Positions 16,074-24,256 of a DNA stretch of 36,901 nt are shown one piece after another (within the stretch, counting starts at the first letter, position 1; each line of letters opens with the position of its first letter). The stretch is from Caldilineaceae bacterium (GTDB taxonomy: Bacteria; Chloroflexota; Anaerolineae; Caldilineales; Caldilineaceae), in assembly GCA_022842065.1 (NCBI GenBank), contig JALHQH010000080.1, positions 1-36,901 on the forward strand, in the 5' to 3' direction. The notes beneath the pieces are model-generated. The model searched no databases, had not been told where the DNA came from, and saw only the letters and a program-made list of their open reading frames with translations. The position numbers and the translations under genes were made by a program.

Positions 16074-16876
16074 ATGAATCTGGAAACTTACGACGACGAC
16101 CTCAGCCGGTTTGCAGCAGAAGGGGCCGCGCCACTGCCGGTCGCCACGGCGCAAGGCTATGCCGAACATGATGGCGCGCGTATCTAGTATGCAACTTATG
16201 GCTCCGGCGCGCCCGTGATCCTGTTGCATGGCGGCCTTGGCCATAGTGGCAATTGAGGCTATCAAGTGCCCGCGCTGGTTACCAGACCGTTGTGATCGAC
16301 AGCCGTAGCCACGGCCGCAGCACGCGCGATGCGCGCCCATTTAGCTACGAGCTGATGGCAGCCGATGTGACGGCGGTGATGGATCGATTGCAGTTGGAAA
16401 AGGCGGCCCTGGTGGAGTGGAGCGACGGTGCCTGCACCGCGTTGGTCCTTGCCGCACAAGCGCCCACCCGCGTTGTCGGTGTATTTTTCTTTGCGTGTAA
16501 TATGGACCCGAGCGGCACCAAGGAGATCGAATTCGGCCCGATCCTTAATCGGTGCTTCAGCCGGCATGTGCAAGACTACAAGCAGCTCTCCGCCACACCG
16601 GATCAATTCGACGAGTTTTCCGCGGCGGTCGGTCTCATGCAGCAAACACAGCCCAATTATTCTGCACAGGATTTAGCCCAGATCAGTGTGCCCGTCGCGA
16701 TTGTGCAGAGCGAGTACGATGAATTCATCAAACACGCACACGCTGAATATCTTGCGCAGCGTATTCCCGATGCAGAATTTATCGAGTTGCTGGGGGTGAG
16801 TCATTTCGCGCCGTTGCAGCGGCCCGCGCAATTCAATCGCGTCGTGCTTGCCTTTCTCGGCAAAGTTCTCCGCTGA
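16074..16876 (+). pseudogene. Decayed alpha/beta hydrolase
   Basis: A GAGGG ribosome binding site seven bases before ATG 16074 opens a recognisable alpha/beta hydrolase. The frame is broken by TAG at 16185 (expected Trp, as in RIWY), TGA at 16254 (expected Trp, GNWGYQ) and a frameshift near 16272. The rest reads on in a second frame (GYQTVVIDSRSHGRS, YELMAADVTAVMDRL). The nucleophile motif G-x-S-x-G is present only as E-W-S-D-G. The late His region (GVSHFAPLQRP) is intact. Both stops are single G-to-A changes of TGG. The 207-codon remnant (16253-16876) lacks the lid/oxyanion part and is unlikely to be active. Confidence 0.85.
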
Positions 16877-16930
16877 AACAAGCATGCACGAAAGAGCGCC
16901 TAGCCTAGTTGTTGTTGCAAAACACGATTT

Positions 16931-17016
16931 CTACCGCCAAGGTCGCCAAGCGCACGAAGGTTCGCCAGAGAAAATCCTTTGCGATTCCTTCGCGCGCTTG
17001 GTGACCTTGGCGGTAG
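16931..17016. repeat. 23-bp inverted repeat (CCGCCAAGG type)
   Basis: The arm CTACCGCCAAGGTCGCCAAG plus CGC (16931-16953) pairs with 16994-17016 with a single mismatch. A weaker inner pairing (CACGAAGG with CCTTCGCG) lies in the loop. It sits between the decayed hydrolase and the end of the export operon, so on the minus strand it may help terminate that operon. It is another structurally distinct palindrome class of this genome. Confidence 0.75.
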
Positions 17017-17053
17017 TAATAAAGCCCTTTCGCAACAGCGCCTAGCCGATACG

Positions 17054-17842
17054 CTATGCCAACTCATCAACCGGCAGTAACAGTTCCTCATCCGTTGCCG
17101 CCGGATTTAGCGTTGGAGCCTCAATACTCAAGATCTGGCCGTCCTGCAAGCGCAGCACCCGGTCGACATATTCATCCGAGAGGCTGTCGTGGGTGGCCAT
17201 GAGCATGGTGATATTGCGCTCGTGGGTGATCTTGCGGAAGAAACCGAGGATCTCACGGCCGGTCTTGCTATCCAACTCGCCGGTGGGCTCGTCGGCGATG
17301 ATCAACTTGGGACTGTTGGCCAGGGCACGCGCAATGGCGACACGCTGCTGCTGACCACCGGACATTTCATAGGGGCGATGATCAGCCCATTTCGTCAGCC
17401 CGACTAGCTCAAGGCACTCATTTGTTGTCTGCCGTCGTTCTTTGGGGCCAACACTATTCATGCGCAAAATCAGCTCAACATTTTCATAGGCCGACAGCGC
17501 AGGCAATAGCCCCAGCGACTGGAAGATAAAGCCCACCTGTTGGCGGCGCCACGCGGTTAACTTGCGTTCTTTCCAGTTGCTGATATCTTCGCCAAAGAGG
17601 CGGATAGAGCCGCCGGTCGGCTGATCAAGACCGCCCAGGCAGTTGAGGAGCGTCGTTTTACCGCTACCAGAACGCCCTTTGAGCGAGAAAAATTGGCCGC
17701 GACCAATCTGCAGGTTGACCCCGCGCAGCGCATGCACTTCCTGATCACCCAATTTGTAGACGCGGCGCAGATCGATGGTTTCGATCACAAAATCGCTGGC
17801 CTGGCCATTATGTTGATGGGGCTGTTGATAGATATTCGTCAT
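17054..17842 (-). CDS. ABC transporter ATPase (LolD/MacB/FtsE type)
   Basis: 262 residues. Walker A GRSGSGKT (56-63), Q-loop VGFIFQSLGLLP, signature SGGQQQR (161-167), Walker B KLIIADEP (179-186) and H-loop MATHD are all present. The sequence is typical of ATPases that drive MacB/LolCDE-type mechanotransmission permeases. It is the last gene of the export operon; its start overlaps the stop of the preceding ATPase gene by four bases (ATGA at 17839-17842), so the two are translationally coupled and may form a heterodimer. The acidic C-terminal tail (after ~240) is not conserved. The exported substrate is unknown. Confidence 0.95.
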   Translation of the reverse strand: MTNIYQQPHQHNGQASDFVIETIDLRRVYKLGDQEVHALRGVNLQIGRGQFFSLKGRSGSGKTTLLNCLGGLDQPTGGSIRLFGEDISNWKERKLTAWRRQQVGFIFQSLGLLPALSAYENVELILRMNSVGPKERRQTTNECLELVGLTKWADHRPYEMSGGQQQRVAIARALANSPKLIIADEPTGELDSKTGREILGFFRKITHERNITMLMATHDSLSDEYVDRVLRLQDGQILSIEAPTLNPAATDEELLLPVDELA

Positions 17843-18843
17843 GATGGTTCTTGATCCTTCTGGCGCCGCAGACCAAAGCGGCCCAACAGCCCACCCAATT
17901 TTTGCCCTTCGGTGTGTTGTTTGGTCACTTCAACCTCGGTGCGCTCCTGCCCGGCAGAGCGGATCAGGATGCCATTCTCGGTAATTTCCAACTGGGCGCG
18001 GCCGCGAATCTCAAATTGCTCCAGATATTCTTTGGGAATATGTAACCGGCCGGCCCGATCCACCACCACCAATTCTTCGTAGTGATGTTCCTCTGCGTGC
18101 GTGGCTTCGCCATCGCCGTTGAGACTCTCCGTCACGGTGGTGCGCACCTGGCGGACGGTTTCACTGGCCAACATGCCATCACGGATGCCGACCACTCGTT
18201 CAACCTGGCGCGCAATGCCGGGATCATGGCTAACAATTAGGGTCGTAATCCCCATCTCGCCGGTCAACGTGCGGAAGGTGTCATAGATGTTCTGCGCAGT
18301 GGCCGAGTCAACTTCACCAGTTGGCTCGTCGGCCAGGAGTAGGGTTGGGTTATTCGCCAACCCGACCGCAATCGCCACACGCTGCTGTTCACCACCGGAG
18401 AGCTCCGGCAGATAATGTTTCATGCGCTGGTTCAACCCAACCAGATCAAGCAATTCTTCGGCCCGTTTGCGTTTGCCGCGCCCGGTGATCCCCGCCAGCG
18501 TCATCGGCAACATCACGTTGTCAATCGCGTTGAGATAGGGCACCAGGTTACGCGCGCTCTGTTGCCAGACAAAACCCACCTTCTCGCGGCGGTAACGGTT
18601 CATCTGACGGTCGGTCATGCGCAACAGATCATGCCCGTCGACAACGACACGCCCGGCGGAGGGTCGATCCAGACCACCCAGAATATTCATCAAAGTCGTC
18701 TTGCCACTACCGCTCGAACCAATAATGCCAACCAGTTCACCCCGTTGGATTGTCAGGTTCAACTCACGCAGGGCTACCATTTCCAGGTCGGCCACTTTAA
18801 AAATCTTGACCAACCCGTCACAGAGGATAAAAGGATCACTCAT
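17839..18843 (-). CDS. ABC transporter ATPase fused to an AbrB/SpoVT-like domain
   Basis: 334 residues. Residues 1-~230 are a complete MacB-type ATPase: Walker A GSSGSGKT (42-49), Q-loop [16 protein letters not shown], signature LSGGEQQR (148-155), Walker B TLLLADEP and H-loop IVSHD. After a variable linker, residues ~257-296 ([20 protein letters not shown] through ITENGILIR) match the swapped-hairpin AbrB/SpoVT fold, normally a DNA-binding dimer module. In this fusion it may dimerise the ATPase or link transport to regulation; neither is shown. AAGGA lies nine bases before the ATG. It is separated from the permease by 134 bases that hold an octamer inverted repeat. Confidence 0.93.
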   Translation of the reverse strand: MSDPFILCDGLVKIFKVADLEMVALRELNLTIQRGELVGIIGSSGSGKTTLMNILGGLDRPSAGRVVVDGHDLLRMTDRQMNRYRREKVGFVWQQSARNLVPYLNAIDNVMLPMTLAGITGRGKRKRAEELLDLVGLNQRMKHYLPELSGGEQQRVAIAVGLANNPTLLLADEPTGEVDSATAQNIYDTFRTLTGEMGITTLIVSHDPGIARQVERVVGIRDGMLASETVRQVRTTVTESLNGDGEATHAEEHHYEELVVVDRAGRLHIPKEYLEQFEIRGRAQLEITENGILIRSAGQERTEVEVTKQHTEGQKLGGLLGRFGLRRQKDQEPS

Positions 18844-18869
18844 CCGTTATTCCTTGTATTGCTATAGTA

Positions 18870-18977
18870 GATGACCGGAAGGACAAGATGACAAGATGAC
18901 CGGATGACAAGATGACAGCACGGCTTACGCTTGTCATCTTGTCATCCGGTCATCCGGTCACCCTGTCATCCTGTCTC
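18870..18977. repeat. Octamer-unit inverted repeat, locus 2 (inside export operon)
   Basis: The left arm (18870-18917) is built of 8-base units around GATGACAA/GATGACCG. The right arm (18931-18977), reversed, reads GACAGGAT, GACAGGGT, GACCGGAT, GACCGGAT, GACAAGAT. It directly abuts the stop codon of the permease and precedes the ATPase gene. On the mRNA it would form a long hairpin between two genes of one operon and could set their relative expression. Confidence 0.88.
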
Positions 18978-21905
18978 CTAAACCGTTTCGCCAAGCTTAA
19001 TCGCCTGGAAGATCTTCATACGTAACAACAGACCAGCCAGGACACTCAGCGCCACCACAAAGAGGGCAACAAAGAGCCCATAGATACGAATGATCGCGGG
19101 CCAGGCGATCTCAACCTGGAAGGGTGGCGTCCGCGCCATGGCATCAGCGCCAACTTGCAGGTAAGGAATAAAAACCTGGCTGATCAGCGAGCCGATCAGC
19201 GTGCCGGCGACCAACCCCAGGATGATCAGAAAGGCCAGTTCCCAGGCCAAAAAGGTCGTCATTTGCCCAGAAGAGAGCCCTAGCGCGCGCAAGGTACCCA
19301 GCTCAATAAAGCGGCGCCGGAACGAAAAGAGCGCATAGAGCAGAAAGCCCAAGACGGTCAAAAGCGCTGCGGCCAGAAAGCCGACCGACAGCACCCCAAA
19401 GAGCCCTTGCCGTTCGGGTCGCCGCTGTTCGTCGGCAATCCGTACCGTGGACGCTTGCCAGTCGAGAATCACAAAATCAAGCGCACGCAGATCGGTGATC
19501 ATCTTTTCATAACTCGCATTAGGCACGGTACGCACCCAAATGTCATAGGGCATTTCGCCCCCCATCTGCTCGAAGAGATAATCGAGATTGCCCACGAGCA
19601 GTGGCGGCTCATCCTCATACCAGGTAGGGAAGTAATCATATTCGCCGGCAACCTTCATCGTCATGTCAGCACGTTGACCATAGGTGCTAACGCGCACCTG
19701 GATCGAGTCACCAACCCGAATCGAGTTTTCAGCCATATATTGGCGACGCATGAGTACCCCGTCGGGGGCCACGGCCAGTGCATTCATCAATGCGCCCAGG
19801 CTGGCTGGGGCAAAGTCACGTCGCCAGTAGGCCGCTTTGGGAAAGTCAATGCGATCGATGCCGATAAAGGAACTTTCTTGCCAGTTCCCTTGCACCTGTG
19901 CCGATGCACCAAATTCACCAATGCGTGCGGCCCCCAAAATTTCGGGTACCCGCAGATGTTCAGAGACCGGCAAAAAGACCCAGTTGGGACCTTGATCGGC
20001 GGTGGTGGCGGTGCCACTACTTGCCGGTGCCGTGCCGGCTTCGCTGGCACCGGCACCAACACCAGCGCCCCCTTCAGCGGGAAGATCGCTGCGCCCCAAC
20101 TCAACCAGGCGCACATCCGCCCCAGTGCGATAGTAATTCTGGTCATACATGTGATTATCGAGCGTCTGCGCCAGGGAAGCGGTAAAGGCGGAGAGGCTGA
20201 GGGTGAGAATGAGCAGAATCAACGGCGTCGTGTAAAAACCAGGATCGCGCGCCAGGTAACGGGTCGCCAGCAGAAAGCCAACACTATTCGTTTGGCTAGC
20301 CCCCCAGGCAATCAGACGCATGACAAAAGGCAAAAGGCGCAAGATAAAAAGCGTCAACGCAAAGGCCCCCAACGCCGGCACCAGGAAGAGCAGCGGGTTC
20401 TCAAAGGGCGAGCCCGTGCCACCAGCATCACCCATCAAGGAGATGCTACCCTGCTGTTGCAACAGATAGGCACCATACCCCGCAGGGATCAGCAGCAACA
20501 CATCCAGCCAAGCGCGCTGCCACCAGGGTGGGCGGATATTGCGTGACTGTTCCTGTTTATAGGAAACAATGGTATAACGGGCCGCGCCCAGCGAAGGGAA
20601 AACTTGTGCAACCAGGGTCACCGCTAAAGCCACTAGCCCAAAGCGGAAGGTGGACAAGGTCATGGCGACCCGCAGATCGGATTCAACAGAAAAGTTGAGA
20701 AAGCTGCGCGTGGCACCAATCACTTTTGAGATCGCCTCGCTGACCGGCACACCGGCTAAGAGCGCCACCAAGCCAAGCAGTGAAGCCTCGAGGACGGCAA
20801 TGCCCATAATTTGGGCAGCGGTCGCCCCGCGACTGCGCAAAACGGCGATCTCGTTGCGCTGGCGATTGACGGCCAAGCCCACCACAAGACCAATAAAGGC
20901 CAACAAAAGGCCGACAATCGGAATACTAAAGGCATAGAGCATGACATTGAGGAAGCCGGTCGAGAGGCGATAGCGATTGAGCGCCTCGTAGGGGGAGACC
21001 TCTAGGCGTGTGTTGGTTAAGAGCGTAGCAGCCCGTTGCTGGACTTGCTCAATCCGCGCTGTCAGCCAACCCACATCGCCGGCATGAATATCCGAACCAT
21101 CAAGAATCACATACCAGAGGGCCTGGGCGATCTCATCATTGAGCAATGAGGAGATGCGCCCCTGAAAGGTTGCTTCCGGCACAAAGAGTTGGTTATCAAA
21201 AACACTCTGGCGATAGAACCAGAACTCATCATTAGGATCGGTAGCGCGCCAAATCCCGACCACGCGGATCGGAATTTGCACGACGCGGGCACCACCTTCC
21301 AGTTCGACCCGGCGAAAGGTGGTAAATTGCTCGCCGATTTGGATCCCGAATTGTTGCCCCATCGTTTCATTAATCGCAACTTCCACGGGGTCATCTATGT
21401 TGGCCGTAGCCGGTGTCGGATAGGCCCCTTCCACCAACGTTGTATACTGTTCAAAGCCACTGACAAAGGCATAGTTCACCCAAGCCAACGGGTCGCGCAC
21501 ATCAGCATACGCGGCGTCCTCCGTTGGGAACAGGCGGAAGTTATCCGTCTTGGCGTAACGCACCGTCATACGATGGGGCAAGGCCAATGCCGCAGGGGCC
21601 TGTTCAGTCAGGTAGGTATCAACTGGGACAATGTCGTCCCACTCTTTCATGCCATAGAGTGAGCCAACATAGCGGAACATGAATGCAAAAGGCGGGCGTT
21701 GCAACGCAGCCGCGTCGTCAGTGGCCTGACTTAGTTCCTCTTGCAAAATACGATAATAGACAGCGTCGGTATAGAGCGGCACACTCATTACCAGGGCAAT
21801 GGAGGCGATCAAACCGACGGCCGTTGCCAGTGCCAAGCCCCGCTGCGAAAGCAGACGGCGGATAGCGACGGCGAAAATGGCCAGCGTACGCGTGACAAAC
21901 TTCAT
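18978..21905 (-). CDS. MacB/FtsX-type ABC permease
   Basis: 975 residues. One transmembrane helix near the N terminus (~15-40) precedes a large extracytoplasmic MacB-type domain. An FtsX-like four-helix block follows at ~315-465, with GLAVNRQRNEIAVLRSRGAT, the typical coupling loop. More helices and a second external domain with a Gly/Ala/Ser-rich low-complexity stretch (EGGAGVGAGASEAGTA) come next, then a second FtsX block at ~850-965 (RRRFIELGTLRALGLSSGQM). The double FtsX arrangement means one polypeptide provides both half-permeases. It starts seven bases after the adaptor gene. This family couples cytoplasmic ATP use to periplasmic or surface work such as peptide, macrolide or lipoprotein export. 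Confidence 0.93.
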   Translation of the reverse strand: MKFVTRTLAIFAVAIRRLLSQRGLALATAVGLIASIALVMSVPLYTDAVYYRILQEELSQATDDAAALQRPPFAFMFRYVGSLYGMKEWDDIVPVDTYLTEQAPAALALPHRMTVRYAKTDNFRLFPTEDAAYADVRDPLAWVNYAFVSGFEQYTTLVEGAYPTPATANIDDPVEVAINETMGQQFGIQIGEQFTTFRRVELEGGARVVQIPIRVVGIWRATDPNDEFWFYRQSVFDNQLFVPEATFQGRISSLLNDEIAQALWYVILDGSDIHAGDVGWLTARIEQVQQRAATLLTNTRLEVSPYEALNRYRLSTGFLNVMLYAFSIPIVGLLLAFIGLVVGLAVNRQRNEIAVLRSRGATAAQIMGIAVLEASLLGLVALLAGVPVSEAISKVIGATRSFLNFSVESDLRVAMTLSTFRFGLVALAVTLVAQVFPSLGAARYTIVSYKQEQSRNIRPPWWQRAWLDVLLLIPAGYGAYLLQQQGSISLMGDAGGTGSPFENPLLFLVPALGAFALTLFILRLLPFVMRLIAWGASQTNSVGFLLATRYLARDPGFYTTPLILLILTLSLSAFTASLAQTLDNHMYDQNYYRTGADVRLVELGRSDLPAEGGAGVGAGASEAGTAPASSGTATTADQGPNWVFLPVSEHLRVPEILGAARIGEFGASAQVQGNWQESSFIGIDRIDFPKAAYWRRDFAPASLGALMNALAVAPDGVLMRRQYMAENSIRVGDSIQVRVSTYGQRADMTMKVAGEYDYFPTWYEDEPPLLVGNLDYLFEQMGGEMPYDIWVRTVPNASYEKMITDLRALDFVILDWQASTVRIADEQRRPERQGLFGVLSVGFLAAALLTVLGFLLYALFSFRRRFIELGTLRALGLSSGQMTTFLAWELAFLIILGLVAGTLIGSLISQVFIPYLQVGADAMARTPPFQVEIAWPAIIRIYGLFVALFVVALSVLAGLLLRMKIFQAIKLGETV

Positions 21906-21912
21906 GAAGCCG

Positions 21913-23109
21913 TTATTGTCCTTCGACTACTTGGCCTTCTTCCAGGCCTTCTTCGATCTCCAGTCGGTCAACCGTTTCGATGCCAACCTTGACATCGACG
22001 CGGCGGCGGGCTTCGCCATCGATCACCACGGCAAAGCGGCGGCCATCAAAGACACGTACGGCTTGGGGTGGCACCCAGAGCACATCAGCTTTCTGCTCTA
22101 GTTGGGCAGTCACGCGCACCAGATCACCTAAGCCAAAGCCAGCCTCGGCGGCCGATTCATCCAGTGTAAAGCGGGTGGATTTGTCCAGATCTTCGACCGT
22201 CTGCGCGGTCCCACCGCCACTACCATAAGGATAGGGCAACTGGCGAATGGTGCCATTCAGGACAACCCCCGGCCGACTGACCAAAACAACGGCAACGGTC
22301 ATCCCTTCGGCGAGATCTTCCATTTGGTTGCTCAGCAGTTCAGCACTGACCTCTAGATCCTCGATATTGGCGACGGTTGCCACCGGGCGGAAGGCTTCGA
22401 CCGCCTGCCCAGGCGTCAGTGACATGGAGAGGAGTTGGCCGCTGAAAGGGGCAATGATTTGGGCCTCAGCGATCTCAGCATTTAGTTTCGTGACATCAAG
22501 TTGGGCGCGGGTCATATCATTTTTCAACAAAGGATCAACCCCTTCCGCGACCAGCCGATCCAGGGCCAACTGGGCAAGCTGTACATCCAATTCTTGGGCC
22601 GCGACGGCCGAGGCATTGGGCGAACCCTGCCCTTGCAGGTCGGACAGCCCTAACTGTGCCTTTTGCACCGCAATCTCGGCTACCTGCCGTTGGTAATCCC
22701 AATCGCGTTGCGCCGCATCAAGCAGAACCTGGGCCCGATCCATTTGCAGTTGGGCCGATTCGAGTTCGCGTTCGAGGGCGTCGATCTCCAATTCGGCGAG
22801 AACCTGGCCTGCTTCAACCATTTCATTGCGCTTGGAAAAGACGGCGCGTACACGGCCACTGGCGCGGAAGAAAAGCTCTTCTTCAATGATGGGTGAAATG
22901 CGGCCACTAAAGGTAATTTCATCGACAATTTCACCTCGTTGGACTTTGTAGGTCGGCTTTACCGGCACAACTGGCGTCGGAATGGGTGTGGGGGTGGGCG
23001 CTTCATTAGCCGCTTGTTGGCTGCGGCTGGTGGGCAACAGGGAGCAACTGCTAAAAGCAATCGCGGTTGCCAACAAAGTGCATAGTGATATCAACTTTTT
23101 GCGAATCAA
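21913..23109 (-). CDS. HlyD/MacA-like membrane-fusion lipoprotein
   Basis: 398 residues from a TTG start at 23109, chosen because AAGGAG lies seven bases upstream and the protein then opens with a lipoprotein signal (IRKKLISLCTLLATAIAFSS, lipidated C22). A longer frame to 23187 would bury this signal. A Pro/Thr stalk (TPTPIPTPVVPVKP) is followed by a biotinyl-lipoyl half (GRVRAVFSKRNEMVEAGQVL), a helical hairpin of ~100 residues, the second lipoyl half (IIAPFSGQLLSMSLTPGQAV) and beta-barrel domains. This is the periplasmic-adaptor architecture of MacA/HlyD. It is first in the operon with permease and two ATPases. A MacA-like protein anchored by lipid rather than a helix would fit a monoderm-type envelope. 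Confidence 0.92.
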   Translation of the reverse strand: MIRKKLISLCTLLATAIAFSSCSLLPTSRSQQAANEAPTPTPIPTPVVPVKPTYKVQRGEIVDEITFSGRISPIIEEELFFRASGRVRAVFSKRNEMVEAGQVLAELEIDALERELESAQLQMDRAQVLLDAAQRDWDYQRQVAEIAVQKAQLGLSDLQGQGSPNASAVAAQELDVQLAQLALDRLVAEGVDPLLKNDMTRAQLDVTKLNAEIAEAQIIAPFSGQLLSMSLTPGQAVEAFRPVATVANIEDLEVSAELLSNQMEDLAEGMTVAVVLVSRPGVVLNGTIRQLPYPYGSGGGTAQTVEDLDKSTRFTLDESAAEAGFGLGDLVRVTAQLEQKADVLWVPPQAVRVFDGRRFAVVIDGEARRRVDVKVGIETVDRLEIEEGLEEGQVVEGQ

Positions 23110-23185
23110 AACAAAACTCCTTGGCGGATAGGTTGTCAACCAATTTCTGCGAGGAAATGGACCATGCACAAGCGCTCCAATTTCC

Positions 23186-23220
23186 ATTTATACTCGGTTC
23201 TATCATCATTTAACATTTTT
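23186..23220 (-). repeat. TAAATGATG-N-AACCG motif, copy B
   Basis: On the minus strand this reads AAAAATGTTAAATGATGATA then GAACCGAGTATAAATGG. It lies upstream of the adaptor gene in the same orientation as copy A upstream of mgsA, and forms an inverted pair with copy C. The TATAAA part could be a -10 box. Confidence 0.5.
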
Positions 23221-23233
23221 ACTCGTTAGACCG

Positions 23234-23262
23234 TGCTAAATGATGATAACCGCTGGTATAGG
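23234..23262 (+). repeat. TAAATGATG-N-AACCG motif, copy C
   Basis: GCTAAATGATGATAACCGCT plus GGTATAGG on the plus strand matches copy A closely. It is inverted relative to copy B (shared core TAAATGATGATA), giving a 12-bp stem with a 26-base loop between them. Confidence 0.5.
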
Positions 23263-23422
23263 TCCTACCGGATAGACAAATAGCGGTTGGTTCGTGATCC
23301 TAATCATAGGTTTTTTTGCGCAGCATGTCAAACAGCGGGAAAGTAAGGTGTCTATCAAACTGCGTTACAGCTATTTTACCTAAAAGTGCAAAATTGAACA
23401 AGCGCGCTGCAAAGGGGATGGG

Positions 23423-23454
23423 TGTGACAGGGTGACAGGGTGACTGGGTGACAG
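23423..23454. repeat. Octamer-unit tandem repeat, single arm
   Basis: Four 8-base units in tandem: GTGACAGG, GTGACAGG, GTGACTGG, GTGACAGA. The unit resembles those of locus 2 (18870-18977). No complementary arm is seen, so it may be a half-lost copy. Confidence 0.75.
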
Positions 23455-23484
23455 AGCAAATCTACCCTCAGGACACAGTGCTGC

Positions 23485-23513
23485 TTGGCGATGGTGCCGA
23501 GCTTTGTTACAAT
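23485..23513 (+). promoter_or_regulatory. Sigma-70-like promoter of the RNase/inhibitor genes
   Basis: TTGGCG (23485-23490) and TACAAT (23508-23513) are separated by exactly 17 bases. Transcription would begin near 23520, leaving a leader of about 35 bases before the ATG at 23555. Confidence 0.6.
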
Positions 23514-23554
23514 GCAGCGCAGCGTAAAACCCATCATCTCACAGAAAAGTAGCT

Positions 23555-24256
23555 ATGGCCAAGCCTAAAAACACCCCATCAAGCCGCGCAAGCGGCAAAT
23601 ATAGTTTCGGCAGCATTGTGTTAACCCTCATCCTGGTGCTCCTTTATTGGTGGAGCAATGGCGCACAACCAGAAGGCAGCACCGCAACCCCACCGGCAAC
23701 TACCGCTGCGGTGACTGCGCTTATCTTACCAACAACGGAGCCAACAGCAATAGCAGAGGCAACTGATGAAGCAGCAGTTGCCGAAGAGGCAACTGCAAAG
23801 CCAACCGTCGCCGCGCCAACAGACGAGCCGACTGAGCCACCAGCCGCGACCGTGGTCCAAGCCACCGCAACGGCGCGGCCATTACCAACGGCGACCCAAG
23901 CAGCCCCGCCGACCGCAACCACTGCGCCCAAACCAACCGCCACACCGGCCCAAGCCTCACGCGCCGGTCCCCGCGGGATGGATACGATCACCCTCGACGA
24001 GTTGCCACCGCAAGCGCTTGACACGATTGATTTGATTGACGCTGGTGGACCTTTCCCGTTTAGCCGGGATGGCGTGACCTTTCAAAATCGCGAGCGGCTT
24101 TTGCCGTCAATGCCCCGCGGTTACTACAGCGAGTACACGGTGATCACGCCAGGAGAAAGCGATCGGGGGGCGCGGCGGATTGTCGCCGGTGAGGATGGCG
24201 AGCTTTACTACACTGATGACCATTACGATTCGTTTTATTGGATTCTCGTGCCATGA
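23555..24256 (+). CDS. Membrane-tethered barnase/RNase Sa-type ribonuclease
   Basis: 233 residues. A single N-terminal helix (~18-33, FGSIVLTLILVLLYWW) without a clear cleavage site is followed by a ~100-residue Pro/Thr/Ala stalk. The last ~85 residues form a microbial guanyl-specific RNase domain: LPPQALDTIDLI, GGPFPFSRDGVTFQNRE, YYSEYTVITPG with general base E193, GARRIV with R208, and TDDHYDSF with H223. These are the catalytic Glu, Arg and His of the barnase/RNase Sa family, so it should cleave RNA. The topology suggests an RNase displayed outside the cell. Its stop overlaps the start of a barstar-type inhibitor (ATGA), the arrangement expected for a toxin and its immunity protein. The RBS is weak. 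Confidence 0.88.
   Translation: MAKPKNTPSSRASGKYSFGSIVLTLILVLLYWWSNGAQPEGSTATPPATTAAVTALILPTTEPTAIAEATDEAAVAEEATAKPTVAAPTDEPTEPPAATVVQATATARPLPTATQAAPPTATTAPKPTATPAQASRAGPRGMDTITLDELPPQALDTIDLIDAGGPFPFSRDGVTFQNRERLLPSMPRGYYSEYTVITPGESDRGARRIVAGEDGELYYTDDHYDSFYWILVP

Larger units (their letters stand above)
23110..23554. other. Divergent regulatory region, export operon and RNase gene
   Basis: This 445-base gap separates the leftward export operon from the rightward RNase gene. It contains the minus-strand RBS of the adaptor gene (AAGGAG, 23117-23122), motif copies B and C, a one-armed octamer repeat (23423-23454) and a good sigma-70-like promoter for the RNase gene (23485-23513). No gene was recognised. 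Confidence 0.6.

Noticed and set aside
16074..16256. TAG/TGA in the alpha/beta hydrolase read as Trp (codon reassignment)
   Set aside because: Other genes in the window end normally at TAG and TGA and use TGG for Trp; the same gene also has a frameshift, so decay is simpler.
19407..20546. 379-codon open frame on the plus strand inside the permease gene
   Set aside because: It is antisense to a clear FtsX-type permease; composition is His/Arg/Gln-rich shadow sequence with no family motif or RBS.
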